Below are positions 33,819-44,583 of a stretch of DNA of 64,000 bases, piece by piece; the stretch's first letter is position 1; each line of letters opens with the position of its first letter. Where the stretch lies: the NCBI GenBank assembly GCA_026724425.1, contig JAIUCV010000665.1:186001-250000 (forward strand). The letters run 5' to 3'. Position numbers and translations under genes: made by a program. The notes beneath the pieces were generated by a model. The model did not search any database, had not been told where the DNA came from, and saw only the letters and a list, made by a program, of their open reading frames with translations. The DNA comes from Erythrophleum ivorense. Taxonomy: Eukaryota; Streptophyta; Magnoliopsida; Fabales; Fabaceae.

Positions 33819-35532
33819 TCTTACTCTTATTTTTCTTTGTGTTCGTCTTGGTTTTTGGTTTTCTTTTTTGTTTGGTTTATTCTCCACTCTTTAAATTTTA
33901 CATGACTTCATTCTTTTGTAAATAATTTTAGTGTAAGCTTTTTTAATTTTATATATGCTATATAAAATTAGTTTTATTTTTATGTATATTTGTTATAGAT
34001 TTTTAGGTGATTATTTATATGATTAAAATTTTTCATTCTTCTCATTTCTTCTAAACGAATTTCATATTAGAATTTAATCACTTAATTAGTAAAGCAAATA
34101 TTCACCTCATATAAGTGACTTTGGTCGAGAAATAAAGAAATATTTTTTTTTGAAAATGATTAAAGAAGAAGAATTTTGTTTGAATTGATGATCAAAATAG
34201 TATTTATATAAAGAGAAGAAGAGACTGCTTTATTTAAGATTATTCGGTTTTTGCGGTTTATTCGGTTAATATTCAAACCTTACCAATATCCACAGTTTAC
34301 ATAAAATTGCATCCATACTGTTTATATATATGGTATATTCAAATCCACACCATATGACTTATTTCGGTTCGGTTCGTATCGGTTCAGTTCGGTTTTACCA
34401 GATTGAACACCTCTAATTGAAATCCTTATTTTAAATTAAAAAAAAAAATTCTAATTTGATTCTAAGTAGATTTTTGGTGTTAATAAAAACTTATACATGT
34501 TTTCCTTATATCTTACATATCTTTATCGATATTACAATTTAAATTTTCCAACAATTTATTAGTTTTAGATAAGTTATATGTACCAATAATATTGATTGTT
34601 TAAAATCTATATAACTTAGTTTCAGATAAGTTATATGTACCAATAATATTTATTGTTTAAAATCTATATAACTAATTTACTATAACATAGTTTTCTTTTT
34701 GTTGTTATAAAAAAAAAATCTTTATTTTCTAAATTGTTTAATTAAAAAACATTTCTGAAAAATAAAAATAAAAATAATTAATTAACTTTAGTGATGATGT
34801 GGAATGATACTATTGGTTATTTAAAATTCTATATATTTAATTTCCTTATTTTCTAAAGTGTTTAATTAAGAAATTTTTCTGAAAAATAAAAAAAGAAATA
34901 ATTAATTAATTTTAGTGATGTAAAATGATTCTATTCGTTATTTAAAATCGATCTTCCTCTTATATAGAAACCAACTCTATTTTGTGTATATAATCTGTAA
35001 TTCAATATTGCACGATTTCTTTTATATTACACACACTTAGGAATCTACTATAGAATCTACTATCGAATCTACTATAGAATCTCCACGAATCTACTATAGA
35101 ATCACATCATCTAACACTTCTCTACTGCTAAGATAATATATCACAAGAGTTTTAATAACACCGAATCCTATAGTAAAATTGTTCAAAAGTCCAAAATTGT
35201 AGAGAAAATGGAGATTGAACTATTAGTATAAATACACATATTCTTAGCCTAATGTTGTGTATCCAAACACGTTCTTACAAACAAAGCAATGGCTAAAACG
35301 TCTCCGTTTATTACTCCTACTTTCCTCCTCCTAGTCTCGGTCGTGATCCTCCAACTCTCAGCCGTTACTTCCGCTATCGGGATCAACTACGGAACAATAG
35401 GGAACCTTCCACCGCCGCAAAAAGTGGTCAACTTCATCAAGACAAAAACCATTTTTGACAGTGTCAAGATTTTTGATGCTAATCCCGACATCCTCCGAGC
35501 CCTAGCTGGCACTGGGATCACTGTCACCATTA

Positions 35533-35537
35533 TGGTC
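35533..35537 (+). repeat. Target-site duplication, left (TGGTC)
   Basis: TGGTC directly before the 5' LTR; the identical 5 bp follow the 3' LTR at 41689-41693. Five bp is normal for copia integrases. Confidence 0.93.
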
Positions 35538-36050
35538 TGTAAATGGGTTCAGTACAATAACTCCTCATGGGCCGCAGGCCCAAGTCGCTTCTTCTAAAAC
35601 TCGTATGGGCTTTTAGTTACACACTCGGAGTCCAGCTGGAGTTTGTCTTCAAACGGGATTCTTCTCCATAAAACCTGCAACATGAGAATGGGGTGGGGTA
35701 GAGCGTGATTCACAACGCAAGAGAGAGAGTTCACAGAGAGAGAAAAGAGAGAGAGTTCACAGAGAGAGAAAAGAGAGAGAGAAGTGAGATATTCCATATC
35801 GAGAATCTTCTAACCTTTTATGAGTGTAGAACTTGATCTTGTACGGTGAGAGAGATTTCCGGTACATCAGAATCTCGTGTAACCCGTTTTGGGTTTGCTT
35901 CTCGTGATAGTGAAACGACGGGAGACGTGTTTTCTCCCCCCAGAGAGTAGGAAACGAACTCTGGGTTAACAAATCTCTTTTGCCATTTACTTTTCTGCAA
36001 AACACAGAATCAATTCATTAGCTAAACATAATCGATTCTAAACCTCAACA
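35538..36050 (+). repeat. 5' LTR (513 bp)
   Basis: Starts TGTAAATGGG and ends CCTCAACA. It contains two copies of a 26-bp unit (GTTCACAGAGAGAG...) at about 35729-35780, where the 3' LTR has one. Otherwise no difference from the 3' LTR was seen. Confidence 0.93.
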
Positions 36051-36052
36051 AG

Positions 36053-36064
36053 TGGTATCAGAGC
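36053..36064 (+). other. Primer binding site (initiator tRNA-Met)
   Basis: TGGTATCAGAGC is complementary to the 3' end of plant initiator tRNA-Met and lies 2 bp after the 5' LTR, as is usual for copia elements. Confidence 0.9.
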
Positions 36065-36361
36065 CATTCGGATAGTTAACGGATTGATTTTCACAAGAAA
36101 AGTAAAAGAAAACTCAGCTTCTAGATCTCGGATGATCATCATGGTGTTTTGTTGATCTAGGTTTCCGATCTGGTTGTTTGGTTATCTTGGTGTTTTGGTG
36201 ATCTGGGTTTTCTGCGTTTCAGGTGATCACGGTTTTCTGTTCTGGATCTGGATTTCTTTTGTTCATCGGTTGTTTGTGGTTTTCTGGATTTTCTCTGGTT
36301 GGGTGTTCTTTGGTTATTCTCTGCAAAATCGGTGTAGTTGTGTTCTGTTAGTGAATCTACT

Positions 36362-39300
36362 ATGGAACCTACACTGGGAAGGTTTGAGATGGATAAGTTT
36401 ACCGGGAAGGAGGATTTCGGGATGTGGAAATACAAACTTTTGGGACAACTTGAGATCCAAGGCCTTGCGTCAGTCCTTGAGGATGATTTCTCTGTTTATG
36501 TTGACTCTGAGCAAAAAGCAGAAGGGGGATTACAAAGGAAGGATCCGAAGAAGACAGCACAAGATAGACGGGTGCGAAACTTACTTGGTACTTGCCTCAG
36601 TGATGTGATATTGCGGAAGGTGATGGATGAGCCCACATCTCGAGATATGTGGCGTGCCCTGGAAGAAGAATATCAGGCTAAGTCTTTACCAAATAGAATT
36701 TATCTCAAGCAACAGTTTGCTAGTTTCCGCATGGATGAGAATAAAAATTTGGAAGACAACCTGGACACGTTTCTGAAGCTTGTAGCAGATCTTGCTAGTC
36801 TGAAGGTCACGATTAGTGATGAAGACCAAGCCATTCAGCTGCTCACAAGCTTGCCTCCTGCGTATGAGCCATTAGTTCATACTCTTAAGTATGGAACTGG
36901 GAAGGACACTCTCACCGTTAGAGAGGTTAAGTCATCTGCATACGCAAAAGAAGCAGAGTTAAGACATAATGGAATGTTAAAGAAAGGAAGGTCTAACTCT
37001 GAGGGTCTTTATGTGGAACATAGAGGCAGGTCTTCTAAGCGAAATAATGGGGGTCAGGACAGAGACAGGTCACGGAACCAGGGAGGAAGGTCCAAATCAA
37101 GAACCAAGTTTAAAGGCAAGAAGGGTACCTGTTTCATCTGTGGCAAAGAGGGGCATTGGAAGAGGGAATGTCCCAGCCGCGGGCACGGGAAGAATGAAAA
37201 TTCGTCGGTCAATACGGTTTCTGAAGTAAGACAACCTTTGGTTCTTACGGTGAGTTCTCAGGATAGGAAGGATGAGTGGATTTTGGACTCTGGATGTACC
37301 TTTCACATTACCCCAAACAAGGAGTTAATGTTCGATTTGAAAGAGTTTCAAGGAGGAAGAGTGCATATGGCTAATAGCACTTACAGTGAAGTGAAGGGAA
37401 TTGGTAAAATTCGGATTACTAACCCAGATGGCACTGTTGTAATCCTCACGGATGTAAGGTACATGCCTGACATGAGTCGCAATCTCATCTCGTTTGGTAT
37501 GTTGGAGAAGTCCGGATGCACCTACACAGGAGAAGACTACAAGGTCACGTTCATTAAAGATGGCCAAAAGGTCATTACGGGAACATATATTGATGGTCTC
37601 TACTATCTCCAAGGAACAGTCTCGATTGGTGATGTGAATATGATAGATTCTACGAGCAAATTGACTAGTCTATGGCATTCAAGGCTGGGTCATATGAGCT
37701 CAAAGAACATGGAGGTTCTGTCCAAAGAAGGATACATACCTCAGCTGGAGATTGGAGAACTGGGTTTCTGTGAGAGTTGTGTCCTGGGAAAGTCTCATAA
37801 ACAGAGTTTTCCAAAGGCTAAGCATACCACCAAAGGGATCCTCGAGTACGTTCACTCGGATCTGTGGGGTTCACCGTCCACACCAGAGAGTCTGGGTGGG
37901 TGTAAATACTTCATCAGCTTCATTGATGATTATTCCAAGAAGCTGTGGGTGTATTTCCTGCGTACAAAGGATGAAGCATTCTTAAAGTTTAAAGAATGGA
38001 AGGAAGCAGTTGAAAGTCACACCGAGAAAAGGATAAAATGTTTGAGAACAGACAATGGGTTGGAATTCTGCAATACCTTGTTTGATGATTTGTGCAGAAA
38101 GTCTGGGATCAAGCGCCACCGTACCTGTACCTACACTCCACAACAAAACGGCGTCTCTGAACGGATGAATAGAACTATAATGGACAAAGTAAGAAGTATG
38201 CTTGCTGAGACAGGATTGGGACATGAGTTTTGGGCTGAAGCTACGTCTACAGCGGTGTATCTGATAAACAGGACACCTAACTCTACAATTGGCTTTGAGC
38301 TACCGGAGGAGAGGTGGTCTGGTCAAAAGCCTGATCTCACACACCTACGACGGTTTGGGTGTACAGCCTATGTCCATACTATTCAGGAAAAGATTAGTCC
38401 TAGAGCTGTGAAAGGGATTTTCTTGGGGTATCCGTTTGGAGTTAAAGGCTACAGGGTTTGGATTCCTGAGGATGGAAAGTGTACGACTAGCCGGAATGTG
38501 GTGTTCAGGGAAGATGAAATTTACAAGACTGTTGACAGTTCTAGCTGTTCTAAAACTACTGAGGAGTCTACGGCTACACAGAAGAAGAAATGTGGGAGGA
38601 AAAAGGTTACCTTCGATACTCAGATGATACAAGGACCAACCCCGTTGGGTTTTCAAACTGTTTCAGACGATGAGAATGGCACAGAAGCATCATCTGATAA
38701 CGAAGTTCAGGAAATTTCTTCATCTGATGTAGACACGTTTCAAGGTGAAACTACACCTCAAGGTGGAGCTCTTTCTCCTCAGACTGACTCAGGTGGTGGT
38801 ACCTCAGATGATTCAGAAGAAGAAGGATTAATTTTTCATGAAGAAGAGAATGAATCAGAAGTGTTGGAACAGACTGATAATTACCTGTTGGCCCGAGATA
38901 GAGTGAGACGTCAGAATATCAGGCCGCCTTCAAGGTTTGAGGATTCAGACTTTGTGGGTTATGCGTTATCTGCAGCAGAGGATATTGAAACAGAAAATCC
39001 AAAGTCAATGGGACAAGCTAAAAAGAGTCCTAACTGGAAAAGATGGCAAAATGCAGCAGATGATGAAATGACATCTTTGATGAAGAATCATACCTGGGAT
39101 TTGATTGAGAAACCTGAAGGTGCCCGAGTTGTTGGCAGTAAATGGATCTTCACGTTGAAATCAGGGATTCCAGGAGTTGAGGCTCAAAGGCATAAGGCGA
39201 GACTGGTTGCTCAGGGGTTTTCTCAGACAGAGGGTGTTGACTACAATGAGATCTTCTCACCTGTGGTTAAACATGTTTCTATCCGTCTAATGCTATCAGC

Positions 39301-40555
39301 AGTGGTTAACAGGGATTATGAACTAGAACAGATGGATGTCAAAACTGCATTTCTACACGGTGACTTAGAGGAAAGAATCTTAATGAAACAGCCTGAAGGT
39401 TTTATTAAGAAAGGAGATGAAAACAAAGTATGTCTACTCAGGAAATCTCTATACGGCCTAAAACAGTCACCAAGGCAGTGGAATATCAAGTTTGACAGTT
39501 TTATGAAGGAAGCAAATTTCATCAGAAGCGAGTATGACCAGTGTGTCTACATGCGCAACATTCATAATGAAAAAGCAGTCTACTTACTACTCTACGTTGA
39601 TGATATGCTAATTGCATCAGGCAGTATGTCAGAAATCAGATTGGTCAAGGAAAGTCTGAGTTCTAAGTTTGAAATGAAAGACATGGGTAAGGCCTCACGC
39701 ATACTTGGCATGGATATCATCAGAGATAGAGAAAAAGGGATACTAAAACTATCTCAAGAAAACTACATCGAAAAGGTGTTAAAGACTTTTGGAATGACAG
39801 AAGCTAAACCTACAATTACTCCACTTGCTACTCATTTCAGGTTGAAAAGTTTAACCAAAGACGAAAGAAAGGAGGAAGCAGTTCATATGGAGAATACACC
39901 CTATGCTAGTGCAGTGGGAAGTCTAATGTATGCAATGATCGGTTCAAGGCCAGACTTAGCACATGCAGTTGGGGTTATTAGCAGGTTCATGTCAAATCCA
40001 GGGAGAGGTCATTGGACAGCAGTGAAATGGGTTTTACGGTACTTAAGAGGAGCATCAAAAGCAAGCTTAACATTTACCAAAAATAAAAGTTTCAGTATAG
40101 ACGGGTTTTGCGATTCAGACTATGCCACAGACCTAGACAGAAGTAGATCAGTTACTGGATATATCTTTCAAGTATGGGGTAATACAGTATCATGGAGATC
40201 AAATTTACAGTCTGTGGTAGCATTATCAACAACTGAAGCAGAGTACATGGCTCTTTCTTCAGCCGTGAAAGAGGCTATTTGGTTGAAGGGTTTATGCAAT
40301 GAATTGGGTTTTGATGCGGGTGCAGTAAAAATTCATTGTGATTCACAGAGTGCGTTAGCTCTAGCTAAAAACTCAGTCTATCACGAAAGGACTAAACACA
40401 TAGCTACAAAATATCACTTCATTAGAGATATAGTAGCAGATGGAACAGTCAAGTTGTTCAAAATACACACAAGCAAGAATCCGGCAGACTTTCTAACTAA
40501 AGCCTTACCTGGGCCTAAGTTTGAACTTTGCCGTGAACTTGTGAAAGTCGCCTGA
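36362..40555 (+). CDS. Copia gag-pol polyprotein, intact
   Basis: Single 1397-aa frame starting at the first in-frame ATG (MEPTLGRFEMDKF). Domains in order: Gag of UBN2 type (about 1-220); CCHC zinc knuckle CFICGKEGHWKREC (about 257-270); aspartic protease with DSG (309); integrase HHCC region (HSRLGHMSS and CESCVLGK) and DD35E catalytic triad D499, D564, E600; reverse transcriptase with YVDD at about 1078; RNase H with STTEAEYMAL near 1290. All key residues are present and there is no stop or frameshift. The frame could be extended 8 codons upstream only by a TTG start. It probably encodes an autonomous element; activity was not shown. Confidence 0.95.
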   Translation: MEPTLGRFEMDKFTGKEDFGMWKYKLLGQLEIQGLASVLEDDFSVYVDSEQKAEGGLQRKDPKKTAQDRRVRNLLGTCLSDVILRKVMDEPTSRDMWRALEEEYQAKSLPNRIYLKQQFASFRMDENKNLEDNLDTFLKLVADLASLKVTISDEDQAIQLLTSLPPAYEPLVHTLKYGTGKDTLTVREVKSSAYAKEAELRHNGMLKKGRSNSEGLYVEHRGRSSKRNNGGQDRDRSRNQGGRSKSRTKFKGKKGTCFICGKEGHWKRECPSRGHGKNENSSVNTVSEVRQPLVLTVSSQDRKDEWILDSGCTFHITPNKELMFDLKEFQGGRVHMANSTYSEVKGIGKIRITNPDGTVVILTDVRYMPDMSRNLISFGMLEKSGCTYTGEDYKVTFIKDGQKVITGTYIDGLYYLQGTVSIGDVNMIDSTSKLTSLWHSRLGHMSSKNMEVLSKEGYIPQLEIGELGFCESCVLGKSHKQSFPKAKHTTKGILEYVHSDLWGSPSTPESLGGCKYFISFIDDYSKKLWVYFLRTKDEAFLKFKEWKEAVESHTEKRIKCLRTDNGLEFCNTLFDDLCRKSGIKRHRTCTYTPQQNGVSERMNRTIMDKVRSMLAETGLGHEFWAEATSTAVYLINRTPNSTIGFELPEERWSGQKPDLTHLRRFGCTAYVHTIQEKISPRAVKGIFLGYPFGVKGYRVWIPEDGKCTTSRNVVFREDEIYKTVDSSSCSKTTEESTATQKKKCGRKKVTFDTQMIQGPTPLGFQTVSDDENGTEASSDNEVQEISSSDVDTFQGETTPQGGALSPQTDSGGGTSDDSEEEGLIFHEEENESEVLEQTDNYLLARDRVRRQNIRPPSRFEDSDFVGYALSAAEDIETENPKSMGQAKKSPNWKRWQNAADDEMTSLMKNHTWDLIEKPEGARVVGSKWIFTLKSGIPGVEAQRHKARLVAQGFSQTEGVDYNEIFSPVVKHVSIRLMLSAVVNRDYELEQMDVKTAFLHGDLEERILMKQPEGFIKKGDENKVCLLRKSLYGLKQSPRQWNIKFDSFMKEANFIRSEYDQCVYMRNIHNEKAVYLLLYVDDMLIASGSMSEIRLVKESLSSKFEMKDMGKASRILGMDIIRDREKGILKLSQENYIEKVLKTFGMTEAKPTITPLATHFRLKSLTKDERKEEAVHMENTPYASAVGSLMYAMIGSRPDLAHAVGVISRFMSNPGRGHWTAVKWVLRYLRGASKASLTFTKNKSFSIDGFCDSDYATDLDRSRSVTGYIFQVWGNTVSWRSNLQSVVALSTTEAEYMALSSAVKEAIWLKGLCNELGFDAGAVKIHCDSQSALALAKNSVYHERTKHIATKYHFIRDIVADGTVKLFKIHTSKNPADFLTKALPGPKFELCRELVKVA

Positions 40556-41201
40556 GTAGCTTGGAGGCTCCAGGTAGCTCCGTCGTCTAGGTACCTCGCA
40601 ACACAGAATATAAAACAAACTTGTTAAAGTGTTTTTTTTTATTCTGTTTCCTAGATGATGTATATCTCTCAGATCCTTGTTAAGAGATTGAGTTACCTGT
40701 AGAGCGAGTGGGAGCTGAGGAGATTCTTCAGTTCCAGGTGGAGCATCTGTACAAGAAAGGTTACAGGAAAGTCAGTTTTGAGTGTTTCGTCATTTCTGGG
40801 TTTCTTGAATCTTGTTCAGATCAGAATCGGAAAGTTTGCGAGAAGGTTTTCTGGGTTGTGTTGTGGTTACCTGGGTTGTTCTGAGCAGAGGATGTCTAGA
40901 TTCGTCTTGTTCTTCCTGGATCTGCTAAGAAAGATGAAAAGTCAGAAAAACTTTTGAGCTTGTGTTTTTCGCAAATCAGAAGAATCAAACAGGCAGGAGG
41001 AATCGGTTGATGCTTAGTGCGGAGATCGAAAGGCCTCAAGAAGATACCTGAGATTCTGAAGCCGGCGTACATGGTTGATCGGTCGATACGAGCTAAGTCA
41101 AGATCGCCGAATCAGGTCACTATCGAGGAGAGAGAAGCGGAGAAGTTGAAGTGTCAGGTTTTGTCGAAGACTTCGGAGTTTTTTGTCTGAAAGGTGGAGA
41201 T
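40556..41201 (+). other. Copia 3' untranslated tail with polypurine tract
   Basis: 646 bp between the gag-pol stop and the 3' LTR with no convincing ORF. The polypurine tract AAAGGTGGAGAT (41190-41201) abuts the 3' LTR and would prime plus-strand synthesis. The length is somewhat long for a simple copia element, so a lost coding segment is possible. Confidence 0.7.
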
Positions 41202-41688
41202 TGTAAATGGGTTCAGTACAATAACTCCTCATGGGCCGCAGGCCCAAGTCGCTTCTTCTAAAACTCGTATGGGCTTTTAGTTACACACTCGGAGTCCAGC
41301 TGGAGTTTGTCTTCAAACGGGATTCTTCTCCATAAAACCTGCAACATGAGAATGGGGTGGGGTAGAGCGTGATTCACAACGCAAGAGAGAGAGTTCACAG
41401 AGAGAGAAAAGAGAGAGAGAAGTGAGATATTCCATATCGAGAATCTTCTAACCTTTTATGAGTGTAGAACTTGATCTTGTACGGTGAGAGAGATTTCCGG
41501 TACATCAGAATCTCGTGTAACCCGTTTTGGGTTTGCTTCTCGTGATAGTGAAACGACGGGAGACGTGTTTTCTCCCCCCAGAGAGTAGGAAACGAACTCT
41601 GGGTTAACAAATCTCTTTTGCCATTTACTTTTCTGCAAAACACAGAATCAATTCATTAGCTAAACATAATCGATTCTAAACCTCAACA
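41202..41688 (+). repeat. 3' LTR (487 bp)
   Basis: Starts TGTAAATGGG, ends CCTCAACA, followed by TSD TGGTC (41689-41693). It lacks one 26-bp unit present in the 5' LTR. Confidence 0.93.
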
Positions 41689-42093
41689 TGGTCCCTAACG
41701 GTAACATTCCAGCGATGGTCAACGTTGTTAATGCTCGTCAATGGGTCGCTGCCAATGTCTTGCCGTTTCATCAGCAGATCAAGATCAAATACATTTGTGT
41801 TGGAAACGAGATTCTTCTCACTAAAGACAATAACTTGATCTCAAAACTTGTTCCGGCGATGCAAAGTCTTAACGAAGCTTTGAAATCTTTCGGTCTCACA
41901 TGTCATGATGATATGGACCATGTTTTTTTTTTTTTTTTTTTTATCATTTATACGCATTATGGGATTTGAATTTGACAAACCACTATATACTACATGTTAG
42001 ATAATAATTAATATCTTACTAAAAATATACTTTGAAATAAATAAAAAGTGTGTTATGTTATTATTATACACAAGACGTACATGATTAATCTAT

Positions 42094-43078
42094 AATACAG
42101 GGGAAATTGCCAAAAATAGACCATAAATTGATTTTTTCTATTCAACTAGACCACAATTTGAAACAATTGCAAAACTAACCTTTTCTACAGTAACAGTACC
42201 TCACACTCTCTTATGAACAAACAAAAAAACGCATGCCACGATTACGATTTTAACCTCCAGACGCTGTGGTAGACAAACATGGAGATCTACCATGTAGATC
42301 TACCATGTAGATCTACCATGTAGATCTACCATGTAGATCTACCAAATAATTAAACTTTAAATTTAAATTACAAATTAAATAAAAAATAATTTGACAAAAA
42401 AACATGTATGAATAATTAAAAGATAGACATTATCATCTACAAAAAATATGATTGAATACAAATGAATCATTTATAGATAAGTAAAGACATTTAGGTTAAA
42501 ACATATAAATGTGTGAGGTCTACCATGTAGATCTACTAGGTAGATCTACCAGGTAGATCTACCAAATAATTAAATCTTAAATTTAAATTAAAATTTTAAA
42601 AAATAATAATCTGACAAAAAAACTTGTATGAATAATTAAAAGATAGACATTATCATCTACCAAAAATATTATTGCATACAAATGAATCATTTATAGATAA
42701 GCAAAGATATTTAGGTTAAAACCTATAAATGTGTGAGGTCTACCGGGTACGTCTACCATGTAGATCTACCATGTAGATCTACCACATAATTAAATCTTAA
42801 ATTTAAATTTAAAATTAAAAAAAAAATATTTTTTGAAATATTTTTTTCACAAATAACGAAATAATAGACATTTAACATCTACTAAAAATATGATCTCAGA
42901 AAAATGCATGAATCTATAAATATCATGAATATATAGTTCATAAGGATAAGAGTTTGAGTATATTGTTTAGGGTTGAATGGTGTAAGTTGTAGGGTTTTGA
43001 AAATTTCTAGACCAATTGTTGTTTTTGGTTTGTTATACGATTCAATGTTCGTTTATTTGTTATCCAAACTGTAAAATG
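42094..43078. mobile_element. Unclassified transposon fragment with palindromic repeats
   Basis: About 985 bp of foreign sequence between the copy D intron and the middle of copy E exon 1. The left edge GGGGAAATTGCCAAAAATAG resembles ends of some Brassicaceae DNA transposons. The inside holds tandem 13-mers CATGTAGATCTAC, whose core GTAGATCTAC is a perfect palindrome, in three clusters (about 42280-42343, 42518-42563, 42739-42783), within a 220-bp higher-order repeat. No terminal inverted repeat and no target duplication was found, so it is probably one broken end of a larger element. The sequence replaces about 5.8 kb of array (rest of unit D, start of unit E). Confidence 0.6.
42270..42800 (+). 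repeat. 220-bp tandem repeat with GTAGATCTAC clusters
   Basis: The segment ACCAAATAATTAAA recurs at 42341, 42561 and (as ACCACATAATTAAA) 42781, spacing exactly 220 bp. Each repeat carries AAAAGATAGACATTATCATC, GAATCATTTATAGATAAG and a cluster of GTAGATCTAC palindromes. Confidence 0.8.
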
Positions 43079-44311
43079 ACAATAGGGAACCTTCCACCGC
43101 CGCAAAAAGTGGTCAACTTCATCAAGACAAAAACCATTTTTGACAGTGTCAAGATTTTTGATGCTAATCCCGACATCCTCCGAGCCCTAGCTGGCACTGG
43201 GATCACTGTCACCATTATGGTCCCTAACGGTAACATTCCAGCGATGGTCAACGTTGTTAATGCTCGTCAATGGGTCGCTGCCAATGTCTTGCCGTTTCAT
43301 CAGCAGATCAAGATCAAATACATTTGTGTTGGAAACGAGATTCTTCTCACTAAAGACAATAACTTGATCTCAAAACTTGTTCCGGCGATGCAAAGTCTTA
43401 ACGAAGCTTTGAAATCTTTCGGTCTCACATATATGAAGGTCAGTTTCAGGTCATGATGATATGGACCATGTTTTTTTATTTTTATTTTATCATTTATACG
43501 CATTATGCGGATTTGAATTTGACAAACCACTATATACTACATGTTAGATAATAATTAATATCTTACTAAAAATATACTTTGAAATAAATAAAAAGTGTGT
43601 TATGTTATTATTATACACAAGACGTACATGAATCTATATATTATTGTAATTATTTTCTTGCTATAAATTATTATTGTAAGTTGATAATATGTACTAATGT
43701 AGAATTAACCATTACGTAATTTAATGAGCTAGGTGACAACTCCACATGCGTATCCCGTAAGCTATAACCAAAATGCACCAAGCCAAAGCAGATTTCATGA
43801 CGATCAAAAAGACTTTTTTACCAAGATCTTGATGTTTCATCATGACACCAAGTCCCCATTCATGTTCAACGTCTACACTTTTTTCATGATGGACCCGAAC
43901 AATGTGAATTACGCAATATTTGGTCCTTCAAAAGCTATAACGGATCCTAACACACGCCTCACCTACACCAACATGTTCGACGCAGTGATGGATGCAACAT
44001 ACTCAGCTATAAATGCTCTTGGCTATGGCGACATAGATATAGTTGTAGGGGAAACCGGTTGGCCTAGCGCTTGTGATGCCGCATGGTGCACGCCTCAAAA
44101 CGCTGCAAACTTCAACCGTAACATCATGAAGCGTCAAAATGCCATAGGGACACCTCTTATGCCCAACCGCCACATCGAAATCTTCATCTTCGCATTGTTC
44201 AATGAGGATGGGAAACCTGGAGGGACCCGTGAGAAAAATTGGGGGCTATTCAAACCGGATTTTTCTCCGGTTTATGACGTTGGAGTCGCACGAGGCGGTC
44301 CTCCAGTTTAA
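43076..44311 (+). CDS. GH17 copy E, signal peptide lost, start codon from transposon
   Basis: Exons 43076-43438 and 43733-44311; 313 aa if the ATG at 43076 is used. Homology to the other copies begins at 43079, at residue 36 of the full protein (TIGNLPPPQ). The preceding bases from the transposon fragment give an in-frame ATG directly before it, so the frame reads MTIGNLPPP. The signal peptide and the first beta strand (GINYG) are missing, as is the native promoter. Both catalytic glutamates remain. A product, if any, would stay in the cytosol and probably fold poorly. Like A-C it lacks the X8 domains. Best viewed as a probable pseudogene that still has an open frame. Confidence 0.65.
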
Positions 44312-44583
44312 AACTATTGAAGTTGTTTATATCTTTCCACAAATATATAAAGACACATTTAGTAAAACATATCAATTATATCTTGTTTCTAAAACTCAGT
44401 GAGCTAATATATGTTATACACAGACTGCCTTATCCAAATGATATTATTCCAATTAATTTATGAACTAATACTATATGTTTTTGTATGAACCACCTTTATT
44501 TTGTTTATTTATGAAACCAATAATATATTCATATGTATTATGAACTAACTAGGTGATTGGCCTGCACATTGTGAATCCATTTG

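Larger units (their letters stand above)
28647..34949 (+). repeat. Amplified unit, copy C (6303 bp)
   Basis: Same extent and order as units A and B, entered directly from unit B without the DUF506 segment. Confidence 0.85.
30323..34949. other. Spacer of unit C
   Basis: Same layout as units A and B: flank repeat, MITE (30597-30746), unrecognised minus-strand frames (30984-31696), T/C-rich stretch, hAT MITE (33344-33810), tandem duplications. No gene supported. Confidence 0.65.
35538..41688 (+). mobile_element. Intact Ty1/copia LTR retrotransposon
   Basis: 6151-bp element inserted in exon 1 of glucanase copy D. Order: 5' LTR (35538-36050), tRNA-iMet primer site (36053-36064), one gag-pol frame (36362-40555), 646-bp untranslated tail, polypurine tract (41190-41201), 3' LTR (41202-41688), with a 5-bp target duplication. 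Integrase lies before reverse transcriptase, which defines copia. The LTRs show no substitutions by eye and differ only by one 26-bp GA-rich repeat unit, so insertion is very recent. I cannot assign a named family. Confidence 0.95.
35289..42093 (+). pseudogene. GH17 copy D, broken by copia insertion and deletion
   Basis: Copy D begins like B and C: promoter, TATA box, signal peptide, residues 1-83. It is interrupted at 35537 by a copia retrotransposon (35538-41688) and resumes at 41689 with the rest of exon 1 up to about 41900. Two further lesions follow. About 20 bp covering the exon 1 splice donor are deleted (TCTCACATGTCATGATG at 41895-41911, where the other copies have an extra segment with AAGGTCAGT). 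The intron ends near 42093 in unrelated transposon sequence, so exon 2 with the nucleophile glutamate is gone. A frame from the GH17 start runs 102 codons into the LTR. No functional enzyme is possible. Confidence 0.9.

Noticed and set aside
22343..34949. Units B and C as an assembly duplication
   Set aside because: They differ at several single bases and homopolymers and have clean identical junctions, which fits real recent duplicates. Collapse or expansion cannot be fully excluded without reads.
35594..36005. Minus-strand frames in the copia LTRs (repeated at 41395-41643)
   Set aside because: They lie antisense in both LTRs, include the GA repeat (SLSLFSL) and match no known protein; chance frames.
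36174..36608. Separate 144-codon frame overlapping the start of copia gag
   Set aside because: Out of frame with gag, composition W/F/G-rich, no similarity; an overlapping artefact.
42280..42343. CRISPR-like array
   Set aside because: The 13-bp palindromic units are directly tandem without unique spacers, and this is plant nuclear DNA.
43016..43075. N-terminal extension of copy E starting LFLVCYTIQCSF as a replacement signal peptide
   Set aside because: The frame would begin with TTG. The first ATG is at 43076, so this hydrophobic stretch is not expected to be translated.
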